Shown: positions 51,798 through 59,961, counted from the first letter of the stretch. The stretch is 64,000 nucleotides of DNA from CBFHSF01 sp965661055 (GCA_965661055.1 CBFICS010000011.1:8476-72475), one strand, 5' to 3'. Numbers and translations are program-made. The notes: generated by a model not told the origin, from the letters alone.

Positions 51798-52229
51798 ATG
51801 AATCAAGAAGTTTTGAATAAAGTCTTCGTTGGGCTTCGCCTTTTGCTTATTGCTATTGCAGCAGTTATGCTTATCGTTCTTTACATGGCAGAACCAGGTT
51901 CAGAAGGGGAAGGTGGAATTTCAGGAACACTTGTTAATTACGGACTTTTTCTTACCGTTATTACAGCCGTTATTGGTGTGTTTTCTGCCGGATTCTCTAT
52001 CGCAATTAATCCTACAGGGATTAAAAACGTATTGATCGGACTAGGAGCATTTGTGGTAATTATCGGATTGTCATATGTTCTTGCTGATGGTTCTGATTTT
52101 GAAAAGTACAAGGAGGTAACCGAAGACACTTCTAAAATGGTGAGTATGGGACTAAACATGTTCTATATCACAGGATTATTAGCATTGTTAAGTGTAGTTT
52201 ACTCAGCTGTAGCAAGAATCTTTAAGTAA
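51798..52229 (+). CDS. Uncharacterised membrane protein in the exbB-exbD cluster
   Basis: A 143-residue protein with four hydrophobic helices (about 8-26, 42-62, 72-88, 120-139) and a short charged loop (ADGSDFEKYKEVTEDTSK). I start at 51798 (MNQEVLNKVF); the longer frame adds a polar stretch that reads as leader DNA. It has no known motif. The position between exbB and exbD, with gaps of 63 bp and 6 bp, is conserved in flavobacteria as I recall, so it is probably a part or regulator of the motor. Function unknown. Confidence 0.7.
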   Translation: MNQEVLNKVFVGLRLLLIAIAAVMLIVLYMAEPGSEGEGGISGTLVNYGLFLTVITAVIGVFSAGFSIAINPTGIKNVLIGLGAFVVIIGLSYVLADGSDFEKYKEVTEDTSKMVSMGLNMFYITGLLALLSVVYSAVARIFK

Positions 52230-52235
52230 GAAAAC

Positions 52236-52808
52236 ATGGCAAGAAATAAAAGGGCAATACCGGAGATTAACGCAGGGTCTATGGCAGACATTGCCTTCTT
52301 GCTATTAATCTTCTTCCTTGTAACAACCACTATGGATGTTGACAAGGGTATTAACAGAAAACTTCCCGCATGGGAAGAGGAGCCTCCCCAGGAAAACAAT
52401 GATAAAGTAAAAGAGAAAAACATCTTTACGGTTTTGGTGAACTCTAATGACCAACTTTTAGTAGAGGAAGACTATTTAGGTCTTGATCAACTAAGAAGAA
52501 AGGCAAAGGAGTTTATTAATAACAATGGAGATGGCTCCTGTGATCAATGTACGGGGTTTAGAGATCCAAAATCTTCTGACAATCCTAAAAAAGCGATTAT
52601 TTCATTGCAAAATGACAGAGGTACCTCTTACGACATGTACATTCGTGTGCAAAACGAATTGGTGGCCGCCTACACTGAATTGCGTAATGAGTTAGCTCAA
52701 CGCCTATACGGTAAGTCATATGAAGAATGTGGTGCCGAGGCTCAAGATTTTATTAAAGAAGTTTATCCTCAGATTTTATCTGAAGCTGAACCGTTAAACT
52801 TAGGATAA
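52236..52808 (+). CDS. exbD: ExbD/TolR family protein 1, with CxxC insertion
   Basis: A 190-residue single-pass protein. MADIAFLLLIFFLVTTTM holds the proton-carrying aspartate D18 in the helix; the rest is periplasmic. Compared with short ExbD proteins it has an extra loop with C102-x-x-C105 (GDGSCDQCTGF) and a later Cys in YEECGAEAQ (about residue 172). Such cysteines in the periplasm could form a disulfide. It begins 6 bp after the small membrane gene and ends 2 bp before the second exbD. Confidence 0.88.
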   Translation: MARNKRAIPEINAGSMADIAFLLLIFFLVTTTMDVDKGINRKLPAWEEEPPQENNDKVKEKNIFTVLVNSNDQLLVEEDYLGLDQLRRKAKEFINNNGDGSCDQCTGFRDPKSSDNPKKAIISLQNDRGTSYDMYIRVQNELVAAYTELRNELAQRLYGKSYEECGAEAQDFIKEVYPQILSEAEPLNLG

Positions 52809-52810
52809 AG

Positions 52811-53302
52811 ATGGGACACTTAGTTAAAAAGAAAAAGAAGGAATTGCCACCGGTAAGTACCGCCTCGCTTCCTGATATTGTATTTATGCTTTTGTTCTTC
52901 TTTATGGTTACTACGGTAATGAGAGAAGTTGACTTAAAGGTTGAAAACAGTAAACCTTTAGCTACCGAAATTCAGAAGCTTGAAAGAAAGTCTTTGGTTA
53001 CGTATATCTACGCCGGTGCTCCTAAAAAGAAGTATCGTGAAATTCTTGGGGATCAGCCTAAACTTCAATTAAACGATAAGTTTGCGAGAATTGAAGACGT
53101 AGGACCTTTTGTAATTGAAGAAAGAGAAGCAATTAATGAAGCGGAACGTCCGTTGATGACCGTGTCTATTAAGGCTGATAAAAAAGTAAAAATGGGTCTT
53201 ATTTCTGATATTAAGCAGGAATTGAGAAAAGCCCAAGCGTTAAAAATTAATTATTCCTCCACACCAGCAGCATCTGCTGACGAGATTTATAAGAATTTTT
53301 AA
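52811..53302 (+). CDS. exbD: ExbD/TolR family protein 2
   Basis: A 163-residue partner of the first ExbD. It starts with a lysine-rich stretch (MGHLVKKKKKELPPVSTASL) followed by the helix LPDIVFMLLFFFMVTTVM with the conserved Asp (D22), then a periplasmic domain (VDLKVENSKPLATEIQKL; VSIKADKKVKMGLISDIKQEL). Two different ExbD proteins in one motor cluster is common in Bacteroidota. A terminator follows at 53322-53350. Partner TonB is not encoded here. Confidence 0.88.
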   Translation: MGHLVKKKKKELPPVSTASLPDIVFMLLFFFMVTTVMREVDLKVENSKPLATEIQKLERKSLVTYIYAGAPKKKYREILGDQPKLQLNDKFARIEDVGPFVIEEREAINEAERPLMTVSIKADKKVKMGLISDIKQELRKAQALKINYSSTPAASADEIYKNF

Positions 53303-53321
53303 TAGAATCTATAAGTTATTG

Positions 53322-53357
53322 AAAAGCCCTGAGTTGTACTCAGGGCTTTTTTGTTTT
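53322..53357 (+). terminator. Terminator of the exbB-exbD cluster
   Basis: A 13-bp stem AAAAGCCCTGAGT / ACTCAGGGCTTTT with the loop TGT, followed by TTGTTTT. The stem shares AAAAGCCCTGAG with the terminator at 13811-13836. Confidence 0.92.
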
Positions 53358-53562
53358 AGGGCATTATAAGCCTTTTGGGATGAGGAGGTTCTGTTTCCAT
53401 ATAACTACATAGCTCACTGTCTATTAGCTCGTTAAACACGATTTATTGTCCTTTTACAAGCCAATTTCTTACTAGGTTAATCGTTTTTCCTATGTGATTT
53501 GTGATTCAGTAGTGTTTATCGGTAGTACAATTAGAAGTTTGCATTGCTAAAACAAACACCAT

Positions 53563-53590
53563 AAAAAAAGGGAGGCGTATTGCCTCCCTT
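53563..53590 (-). terminator. Terminator of the M43 protease gene
   Basis: Stem AAGGGAGGC / GCCTCCCTT (9 bp) with the loop GTATT and a T-run on the minus strand, 22 bp after the stop. Confidence 0.85.
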
Positions 53591-53611
53591 AAATAATTGA
53601 ACTCGTAATTA

Positions 53612-55702
53612 TTAATTCTTTTCGAAACGAATCGTTCTTATTCCCTTAGCGCTTTGAACTTGGAAAAGGTATACCCCTTTTACTAGTGTAGAAATACCTA
53701 TCTGTTTAACTGATTGGCCTCTATTGGCGCGTACTGAAGAGTTGTGTAATACTCTTCCAGCCATGTCAACCATGGTGATGTCAAAAGAGGTTTCTTCTGA
53801 AAGGTCAAAATCTAAATTGATAATATTATTAGCTGGATTTGGGAAAAGAGAAATCGTTCCGTTTTCATTATCCCATTCTTGAACTCCAATGGTAGTGTTC
53901 ATATTGATATCATCAAGATAGAAGTTGTTTCCTCCATCGCCAACAAATTTAAACATGAACATCAAATTGTCAGTGGTGCCAATATAGCTTGTTAGATCAA
54001 TATTTGTAGATTTCCAATCGCTTTGAGAGCTTGGAACATAAGGTGAGTTTGCAACGTTTGCTCCGGTGGTCAACGCAAAAGAAGATAGAATTTTTTTCTG
54101 GTCCCAAGTTTGACCGCAATCAGGAGAAACATAGATTTCAAATTTATCACCACTTGAACCGTCTTTTTTAACAAATGCATGCTTAAAAGTTAGGCTGGCC
54201 GTAGCGGCAAATTTTATTTCTACTGGATCTGAAATTAACCTGTCTGACTCACCTTTGTTAAAGGCCACATCAAAATTGTTAATGTAAACAGATTTTGAAC
54301 CTGAGTAGGCGGCATTGTTTGATATCTCCCAAGTAATTCCGTTGTCATCATCAACAACCACCCAGTTTGTACCTGGTACTGCATTATTTTCAAAACCTTC
54401 TACAAAAGTCAAGATGTGTTTTGGTGGTGCAATAAATGTTTGGAAATAGTTTGTCTTGGTAACGCTATTGGTTCCTTGCGCATTGGTTATTGTCAATGTT
54501 GCACTGTGGTATCCAGGACTAGCATAGGTTACCGATGGATTCTTGGTTGAAGAAGTAGCTGGCGTTCCGCCAGGAAACTGCCAACTGTAGGTTACACCTG
54601 GTTGTCCGCCAAAATCTGATGTGTTTTCAAAAGTGATGGTTTCACCCGCGCAATAGTATTTTTTATCTAAGTTGAAACTGGCTACAGGGTCACAGTTTGC
54701 TGGTGTTCCTGAAATACCCGTGGCAATTAGGTTGGCAGAAGTCGTTAGGGATCCACGAAGCTGATTGTTGTTTAAAACCGCTTTAGCTCTATTTTTTTGT
54801 CCTGCGGTAAATGCGTTTTGACATACTTCGTCGGTATAATCCATATAGTTTTCAATCATATCCGGTAGGTTAGGATTGTCATTACTACATGTGTTGGTTG
54901 AGAAGGAACAACCATTGTTTGCCGCAGCAACCGGAGGAGTGTCTCCAACTTGGTCGCCTGAAAAACACCCCCCCTGAAAAGTATGATAAAGGTTTACCCA
55001 GTGTCCTACTTCGTGAGTCAAAGTCCTACCATAACCTCCATTGGCCGTCCCAATTCTACCCATATGGTCATGTCTCATAACAATTCCATCATCGGTTTTA
55101 GGCTGCCCTATGTAAGGAAATGAAGAGTATCCTAGAATGATCCCGTTTCCAGCTACGGGTCTATCGATAAATTCAACAGTCCAAATATTTAGATACATGT
55201 CGTTGTCCCAATTCACCAATCCCTTAACGTTTTGGTTCCCTGCCAAGGCAAATTCTGAATAGGTACGAGTAATTCCGTTGGTACAATTTCCGTCGGGATC
55301 AATTTTTGCCAATTCAAATTCAATCTCCATGTCGGCATTGATGTTTCCAAAAACAGCGCTTCTAAAGTTTCCCGCGTCAGCGTTCATCTTTCTAAAGTCT
55401 TCATTCAAGACATCAATAGCATCTTGAACCTGAGCGTCAGAAATATTTTGGTAATCATCGTAATAGATAACGTGCACTACCACGGGAATTTTGTGAACCA
55501 CCGATTGAGTACCTTCGGTATTGTTCGCAATTGCCGCTTGAACAATGGCTTCGGTTTGAGCCCTTAAAGATTCCTTTTCAGGATGCTCTAAAAGAGAATG
55601 TTCATAATGTTCGTCGGTGTAACAAGGTATAGTTTGGGTGGTTTGTGCTTGAATAAGTACATTTATCAATAAAAATGCACTTAAAGTGAGGAGTTTTTTC
55701 AT
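53612..55702 (-). CDS. Secreted M43 zinc metalloprotease with PKD and T9SS domains
   Basis: A 696-residue exported protease. After the signal peptide (1-19) and a propeptide comes an M43 (pappalysin-like) catalytic domain with the HExxHxxxxxH zinc motif HEVGHWVNLYH (about residue 230). A PKD domain (about 325-405; DFGGQPGVTYSWQFPGG, SPGYHSATLTITNAQGT) and a beta-jelly-roll region (about 420-600) follow. The end, SLFPNPANNIINLDF to GVYLFQVQSAKGI, is a type A T9SS sorting domain, so the enzyme crosses the outer membrane by T9SS and is anchored or released. It has its own terminator. The inverted repeat at 55724-55746 lies in its leader. Confidence 0.92.
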   Translation of the reverse strand: MKKLLTLSAFLLINVLIQAQTTQTIPCYTDEHYEHSLLEHPEKESLRAQTEAIVQAAIANNTEGTQSVVHKIPVVVHVIYYDDYQNISDAQVQDAIDVLNEDFRKMNADAGNFRSAVFGNINADMEIEFELAKIDPDGNCTNGITRTYSEFALAGNQNVKGLVNWDNDMYLNIWTVEFIDRPVAGNGIILGYSSFPYIGQPKTDDGIVMRHDHMGRIGTANGGYGRTLTHEVGHWVNLYHTFQGGCFSGDQVGDTPPVAAANNGCSFSTNTCSNDNPNLPDMIENYMDYTDEVCQNAFTAGQKNRAKAVLNNNQLRGSLTTSANLIATGISGTPANCDPVASFNLDKKYYCAGETITFENTSDFGGQPGVTYSWQFPGGTPATSSTKNPSVTYASPGYHSATLTITNAQGTNSVTKTNYFQTFIAPPKHILTFVEGFENNAVPGTNWVVVDDDNGITWEISNNAAYSGSKSVYINNFDVAFNKGESDRLISDPVEIKFAATASLTFKHAFVKKDGSSGDKFEIYVSPDCGQTWDQKKILSSFALTTGANVANSPYVPSSQSDWKSTNIDLTSYIGTTDNLMFMFKFVGDGGNNFYLDDINMNTTIGVQEWDNENGTISLFPNPANNIINLDFDLSEETSFDITMVDMAGRVLHNSSVRANRGQSVKQIGISTLVKGVYLFQVQSAKGIRTIRFEKN

Positions 55703-55723
55703 GATATAAATTTTCGTGAAATA

Positions 55724-55746
55724 GGCGTAAATAGTGGTGTTACGCC
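55724..55746. promoter_or_regulatory. Inverted repeat upstream of the M43 protease gene
   Basis: A perfect GGCGTAA / TTACGCC 7+7 repeat with a 9-nt spacer, 21 nt upstream of the protease ATG. It could be a regulator site or a leader hairpin. Confidence 0.35.
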
Positions 55747-55807
55747 ATTTTTAAGTGTGCTAATATACAAAAGATCAAGTGGTTTTCAACATTTTATAGT
55801 TGGTAAA

Positions 55808-55840
55808 TTTGTGTATTCTCATTTTTTCATCGTAAATTCG
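55808..55840 (+). promoter_or_regulatory. Promoter of the rplM-rpsI operon
   Basis: TTTG (55808-55811), a 21-nt spacer, then TAAATTCG (55833-55840), one base off TAnnTTTG, ending 56 nt before the rplM start. Confidence 0.45.
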
Positions 55841-55896
55841 CAGCCCCGTTTTGAAGGGTAAATTGAACAAGAATCAATACTAAACGCGAGATAGTT

Positions 55897-56352
55897 GTGG
55901 ATACACTTAGTTACAAAACAGTTTCGTTAAACAGTGCTACTGTAGAAAAGCAGTGGGTTGTTATCGATGCTGAAGGACAGGCGTTAGGTCGTCTTGCTTC
56001 TAATGTTGCAAAACTTATTAGAGGTAAGCACAAACCTGGTTACACGCCTCACGTTGATTGCGGTGACAATGTTATCGTTATTAACGCTAAAAAGGTTAGT
56101 CTTTCTGGAAAGAAATGGCAAGACAAAAACTACATTTGGTACACAGGGTACCCAGGTGGTCAGCGTACTGCTACGCCAGAAGAAGTAATGGCAAAACACC
56201 CAATCCGTATTGTGGAAACAGCGGTAAAGGGTATGCTTCCTAAAAACCGTTTAGGTCGCGCCTTATTTAAAAATTTACATGTATTTGAAGGGTCTGAGCA
56301 CGCTCATGCAGCTCAGAAGCCAACAGTACTAAAACTTAACGAGATCAAATAA
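55897..56352 (+). CDS. rplM: 50S ribosomal protein L13
   Basis: Ribosomal protein of the large subunit, 151 residues. The start MDTLSYKTVSLNSATVEKQW matches the family in flavobacteria and uses GTG (55897). WVVIDAEGQALGRLAS and HVDCGDNVIVINAKKV are the conserved L13 segments. rpsI begins 2 bp after the stop, the usual L13-S9 pair. The promoter with a 56-nt leader is at 55808-55840. Confidence 0.97.
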   Translation: MDTLSYKTVSLNSATVEKQWVVIDAEGQALGRLASNVAKLIRGKHKPGYTPHVDCGDNVIVINAKKVSLSGKKWQDKNYIWYTGYPGGQRTATPEEVMAKHPIRIVETAVKGMLPKNRLGRALFKNLHVFEGSEHAHAAQKPTVLKLNEIK

Positions 56353-56354
56353 TT

Positions 56355-56741
56355 ATGGGAGTTACACACACCATTGGTCGTAGAAAAACATCTGTTGCAA
56401 GAGTATTCGTTAAGGAAGGTAGTGGAGAAATTACTGTAAACAATCGTGCAGCCAATGATTACTTTGGTACTGACGCGCTTGTTTATAAGGTAAACCAGCC
56501 CCTTATGTTGACAGATAACGTTGCAAAATTCGACGTAACTGTAAACGTGTTTGGAGGAGGAATTACTGGTCAAGCAGAAGCAATTCGCTTGGGTATTTCT
56601 CGCGCACTTTGCGAAATGAATCCTGAGAACCGCACGGCTCTTAAGCCTCATGGACTTCTTACCCGTGACCCACGTATGGTTGAACGTAAAAAATTCGGTC
56701 AGAAGAAAGCACGTAAGAAATTCCAGTTCTCTAAACGTTAA
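56355..56741 (+). CDS. rpsI: 30S ribosomal protein S9
   Basis: Small-subunit protein, 128 residues, with the typical start IGRRKTSVARVFVKEGSGEITVN compressed around the GRRKT motif, GGGITGQAEAIRLGI and the basic C-terminal tail KKARKKFQFSKR, which reaches the P-site tRNA. It is paired with rplM (2-bp gap) and followed by rpsB after 90 bp that can fold into two hairpins (56741-56794). Confidence 0.97.
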   Translation: MGVTHTIGRRKTSVARVFVKEGSGEITVNNRAANDYFGTDALVYKVNQPLMLTDNVAKFDVTVNVFGGGITGQAEAIRLGISRALCEMNPENRTALKPHGLLTRDPRMVERKKFGQKKARKKFQFSKR

Positions 56742-56794
56742 TCCTGGTTTAGGATCCAAATTCTCTGGACTTTGCAAGGCAAACTACCAGGGAA
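56741..56794 (+). promoter_or_regulatory. Structured leader upstream of rpsB
   Basis: Two hairpins in the 90-bp rpsI-rpsB gap: ATCCT-GGTTT-AGGAT (56741-56755), then a nested one: outer stem TTCTCTGG (56761-56768) / CCAGGGAA (56787-56794) with one G-U, an internal loop, and inner stem TTTGC / GCAAA (56771-56783) with loop AAG. No T-run follows, so it is not a terminator. Confidence 0.45.
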
Positions 56795-56831
56795 TTGACA
56801 AAGTAGAATGTAAACTAGACAAAGAAAAAAC

Positions 56832-57587
56832 ATGGCTAAACAAGCTGAAATTCAAGAATTACTTGACGCCGGAGTTCACTTCGGTCACCTTACAAGGAAG
56901 TGGAATCCAAACATGGCTCCCTACATTTTTATGGAGCGCAATGGTATCCACATTATCGATCTTTACAAAACCCAGGCTAAACTCGCGGATGCCGGGGACG
57001 CATTGCAAAAGATCGCCGCTTCTGGACGTAAAATTCTTTTCGTTGCTACTAAAAAGCAAGGTAAAGAAATCGTGGCTGAGTACTCAAAGAGCGTTAACAT
57101 GCCATATATCACTGAGCGTTGGCCAGGAGGTATGTTGACTAACTTCGTTACCATCCGTAAAGCTATCAAGAAGATGGCTAACATCGACAAGATGAAAGCT
57201 GATGGTACTTTTTTAACCCTTTCAAAAAGAGAGCGTTTACAAGTTGATCGTCAACGTGCCAAACTTGAAAAAGACCTTGGTTCTATCGCAGACATGACAC
57301 GCCTTCCTGCAGCTGTATTCGTGGTTGATATCAACCGTGAGCACATTGCAATTGAAGAAGCGAAAAAGTTAGGTATTCCAACCTTCGCTATGGTTGATAC
57401 TAACTCGAACCCTTTAGAAGTAGATTACGCAGTTCCATCTAACGATGATGCTTCAAAATCTATTACTATGGTAATGAAAGTTCTTACTGAGTATATCAAA
57501 GAAGGTTTGTCTACACGCAAATCTGAAAAAGAACGCGCTTCTAAAGAGAAGATCGAAAACAAAGCAGCGAAAGTAAACAACGATTAA
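56832..57587 (+). CDS. rpsB: 30S ribosomal protein S2
   Basis: Small-subunit protein, 251 residues, opening with EIQELLDAGVHFGHLTRKWNP and carrying FVATKKQGKEIVAEYS, RWPGGMLTNFVTIRKAI and GIPTFAMVDTNSNP, all S2 signatures. The C-terminal tail is rich in Lys and Glu (RKSEKERASKEKIENKAAKV). It is followed by tsf after 99 bp containing a hairpin with a T-run. In many bacteria S2 represses its own translation, so the leader hairpin may be the target. Confidence 0.97.
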   Translation: MAKQAEIQELLDAGVHFGHLTRKWNPNMAPYIFMERNGIHIIDLYKTQAKLADAGDALQKIAASGRKILFVATKKQGKEIVAEYSKSVNMPYITERWPGGMLTNFVTIRKAIKKMANIDKMKADGTFLTLSKRERLQVDRQRAKLEKDLGSIADMTRLPAAVFVVDINREHIAIEEAKKLGIPTFAMVDTNSNPLEVDYAVPSNDDASKSITMVMKVLTEYIKEGLSTRKSEKERASKEKIENKAAKVNND

Positions 57588-57622
57588 TCTCAACGGTTAA
57601 TTAACTATTCGTAAACATTATC

Positions 57623-57658
57623 AGGAGGGATGAAAGTTAATTTTGTCCCTTCTTTTTT
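57623..57658 (+). terminator. Hairpin with T-run between rpsB and tsf
   Basis: Stem AGGAGGGA / TCCCTTCT (8 bp, one G-U) with a 15-nt loop, followed by a run of T. It looks like a partial terminator (attenuator) that would lower tsf expression relative to rpsB. Confidence 0.55.
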
Positions 57659-57686
57659 ACCGTTTAACTTTTAAAATTTTATCACA

Positions 57687-58511
57687 ATGGCAAATATCAC
57701 TGCCGCTGACGTAAATAAGCTAAGAAAACAGACCGGAGCCGGAATGATGGACTGTAAAAAAGCACTTGTTGAAGCTGAAGGTAACTTCGAAGCTGCAATT
57801 GACCTTCTTCGTAAGAAAGGACAAAAAGTTGCCGCTAAGCGTGCTGACAGAGATGCTTCTGAAGGTGCTGTTATTGCAAAAACATCTGACGATAACAAAA
57901 AAGGTATCGTCGTTATGGTGAACTGTGAAACTGACTTCGTTGCTAAAAACGATAGCTTTGTAGCACTTGCAAACCGTATTGCTGACATCGCTTTGGCTAA
58001 CTTCCCAAAAACACTTGCTGAACTAAAAGCAGTTTCTTTTGATGACTCTATGACCATCGAAGAAAAACTTACTGAGCAAACAGGTGTTATTGGTGAGAAA
58101 ATTGACATTACTGGATACGAAGTAACCGAAGGAAACTTCGTAGCTTCTTACATCCACATGGGTAACAAAATTGCTACTCTTGTAACTTTAACTGACGAAG
58201 CTGCTGAAGCAGGTCGTGACGTTGCAATGCAAGCTGCTGCAATGAACCCACTCGCTCTTAACAAAGATGCTGTTTCTGAGGAAGCCATCGCAAGAGAGAT
58301 TGAAGTAGGTAAAGAACAAGCACGTGCTGAAGGTAAGCCTGAAGAAATGCTTGAAAAAATTGCAATGGGTAAATTAGGTAAGTTCTACAAAGAGAATACT
58401 TTTGTAGAGCAAGATTTTATCAAAGATGGTAAATTATCAGTTGCTAAATATCTTGATGGTGTTAAGAAAGGACTTGAAGTTACTGACTTCAAGAGACTTG
58501 CTTTAGCATAA
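57687..58511 (+). CDS. tsf: Elongation factor Ts
   Basis: EF-Ts exchanges GDP on EF-Tu. The 274-residue protein has the N-terminal UBA-like domain with VNKLRKQTGAGMMDCKKALVEA and the TDFVAKND motif that contacts EF-Tu, then two dimerisation-like domains (GNKIATLVTLTD and VASYIHMG). It follows rpsB after 99 bp and ends in a strong terminator. Confidence 0.97.
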   Translation: MANITAADVNKLRKQTGAGMMDCKKALVEAEGNFEAAIDLLRKKGQKVAAKRADRDASEGAVIAKTSDDNKKGIVVMVNCETDFVAKNDSFVALANRIADIALANFPKTLAELKAVSFDDSMTIEEKLTEQTGVIGEKIDITGYEVTEGNFVASYIHMGNKIATLVTLTDEAAEAGRDVAMQAAAMNPLALNKDAVSEEAIAREIEVGKEQARAEGKPEEMLEKIAMGKLGKFYKENTFVEQDFIKDGKLSVAKYLDGVKKGLEVTDFKRLALA

Positions 58512-58523
58512 TCATTCAAAACC

Positions 58524-58558
58524 TCAAAAAGGCGTCCAATTGGACGCCTTTTTTTTGC
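58524..58558 (+). terminator. Terminator after tsf
   Basis: A perfect 12-bp stem (AAAAAGGCGTCC / GGACGCCTTTTT) with the loop AATT and a T-run. Confidence 0.93.
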
Positions 58559-58597
58559 TTTATTTTTAATTGTTTCAAAATAATACATCTACTGTAT

Positions 58598-58605
58598 TAT
58601 ATTTG
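58598..58605 (+). promoter_or_regulatory. -7 element for pyrH-frr
   Basis: TATATTTG, an exact TAnnTTTG match, ending 20 nt before the pyrH ATG. It rules out a longer start at 58605. Confidence 0.6.
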
Positions 58606-58625
58606 TGTCTCGAAATATATACCCC

Positions 58626-59333
58626 ATGGAATACAAAAGAATACTGTTGAAATTAAGTGGTGAAGCGCTTATGGGCGATTTAGAGTTCGGTATTAATCCG
58701 GACCAGTTAAAAGCCTACGCTCAAGAAATAAAGGCAGCAGTAGACAAGGGCGTTCAAATAGGAATTGTTATTGGCGGTGGAAACATCTTCCGTGGTCTAA
58801 AGGGTGTCGGGCAAGGAATGGACAGAGTTCAAGGTGATCATATGGGGATGCTTGCTACCATGATCAACGGTTTAGCTCTCCAATCTGCACTTGAAGAAAT
58901 TGGGGTTAACACCAGACTTCAATCGGCCATTGAAATGGACAAGATCGCCGAGCCTTTTATCCGTAGAAGAGCTGTGAGACACCTGGAAAAAGGTCGCGTT
59001 GTGATTTTTGGAGGTGGAACCGGTAACCCTTACTTTACTACTGATACTGCAGCATCTTTGCGTGCCATTGAAATCTCTGCAGATGTTATTTTAAAGGGAA
59101 CCCGTGTTGATGGAATTTATTCTGCCGATCCTGAAAAGGACGATACGGCTACTAAATATGATAATATTACCTTTAAAGAGGTTTATGACAAGGGCTTGAA
59201 CGTTATGGATATGACGGCCTTTACTTTGAGTAAAGAGAATCATCTTCCTATCTTGGTTTTTGACATGAACATTCCAGGTAATTTAGTAAAGGTTATTGAA
59301 GGGGAAAACGTAGGTACCCTTGTGAAAAATTAA
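58626..59333 (+). CDS. pyrH: UMP kinase PyrH
   Basis: Phosphorylates UMP to UDP. The 235-residue protein belongs to the amino acid kinase fold: YKRILLKLSGEALMG (3-17), VIGGGNIFRGL, the QGDHMGMLATMINGLAL stretch and TGNPYFTTDTAA are all present. I take the ATG at 58626. The longer frame would start at a GTG inside the -7 element. frr follows after 12 bp. Confidence 0.97.
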   Translation: MEYKRILLKLSGEALMGDLEFGINPDQLKAYAQEIKAAVDKGVQIGIVIGGGNIFRGLKGVGQGMDRVQGDHMGMLATMINGLALQSALEEIGVNTRLQSAIEMDKIAEPFIRRRAVRHLEKGRVVIFGGGTGNPYFTTDTAASLRAIEISADVILKGTRVDGIYSADPEKDDTATKYDNITFKEVYDKGLNVMDMTAFTLSKENHLPILVFDMNIPGNLVKVIEGENVGTLVKN

Positions 59334-59345
59334 TTTGAGTCAACG

Positions 59346-59909
59346 ATGGAAGAAGAAATTAAATTTATTTTCGACACAGCTAAAGAGGGCATGGAAAATG
59401 CCATTAAACACCTAGAACATGCCTTGATAAAGATTAGAGCAGGTAGAGCAAATGCCTCCATGCTAGAGTCTGTTCGCGTTGACTATTACGGATCCTCAAC
59501 TCCATTGGCTCAAGTGGGTAATATTGGTACTCCTGACGCTAGAACTCTTACGGTTCAACCTTGGGAAAAGCCGTTGATGGCAGAAATTGAAAAGGCCATT
59601 CTTAACGCAGGTCTTGGTTTAAATCCTAGTAATAACGGAGAGATGGTAATTATCAACATTCCACCATTGACTGAAGACCGTAGAAAAGACTTAGTAAAGG
59701 CAGCTCGCGCAGAAGGTGAGGAGGCTAAAGTTTCTATCAGAAACGTCCGTAAAGAGGCTAATGATGAGATTAAAAAGCTAGGTGCAGATGGATTATCTGA
59801 AGACATGGTGAAAGACCTTGAGGCAGATATTCAAGAGCAAACCAATGCTTTTTCGAAGAAAGTTGATGATATTCTGACTAAAAAAGAAGCAGATATAATG
59901 CACGTTTAA
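59346..59909 (+). CDS. frr: Ribosome recycling factor
   Basis: Releases ribosomes after termination, together with EF-G. The 187-residue protein has HALIKIRAGRANASMLESVRVDYYG compressed around the RAGRA motif, plus LTVQPWEKPLMAEIEKAI, NIPPLTEDRRKDLVK and the heptad-rich C-terminal helix. It forms an operon with pyrH and is followed by a terminator at 59930-59961. Confidence 0.97.
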   Translation: MEEEIKFIFDTAKEGMENAIKHLEHALIKIRAGRANASMLESVRVDYYGSSTPLAQVGNIGTPDARTLTVQPWEKPLMAEIEKAILNAGLGLNPSNNGEMVIINIPPLTEDRRKDLVKAARAEGEEAKVSIRNVRKEANDEIKKLGADGLSEDMVKDLEADIQEQTNAFSKKVDDILTKKEADIMHV

Positions 59910-59929
59910 TTCGCGTTGCTACCCATTTT

Positions 59930-59961
59930 AAGCCGCGACATTTAGTTGCGGCTTTTTTTTT
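59930..59961 (+). terminator. Terminator after frr
   Basis: A 10-bp stem (AAGCCGCGAC / GTTGCGGCTT, one G-U) with the loop ATTTA and a long T-run. The T-run leads directly into the longest copy of the dispersed palindrome. Confidence 0.9.

Larger units (their letters stand above)
53303..53611. other. Intergenic region with two terminators
   Basis: A 309-bp gap between the convergent second exbD gene and the M43 protease gene. It holds a terminator at each side (53322-53350 and 53568-53590); the middle, about 53360-53560, is A/T-rich and I see no gene, repeat or hairpin in it. Confidence 0.6.

Noticed and set aside
56313..56777. 154-codon frame on the minus strand opposite rpsI
   Set aside because: Antisense shadow of a highly expressed gene; composition is rich in Cys and Ser as expected for a mirror frame.
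56650..57138. 162-codon frame on the plus strand across rpsI and rpsB
   Set aside because: Shadow of two ribosomal protein genes in another frame; it crosses the structured leader.
58605..58625. Longer pyrH start (GTG at 58605)
   Set aside because: It lies on the last base of the -7 element; the family begins near MEYKRILLK.
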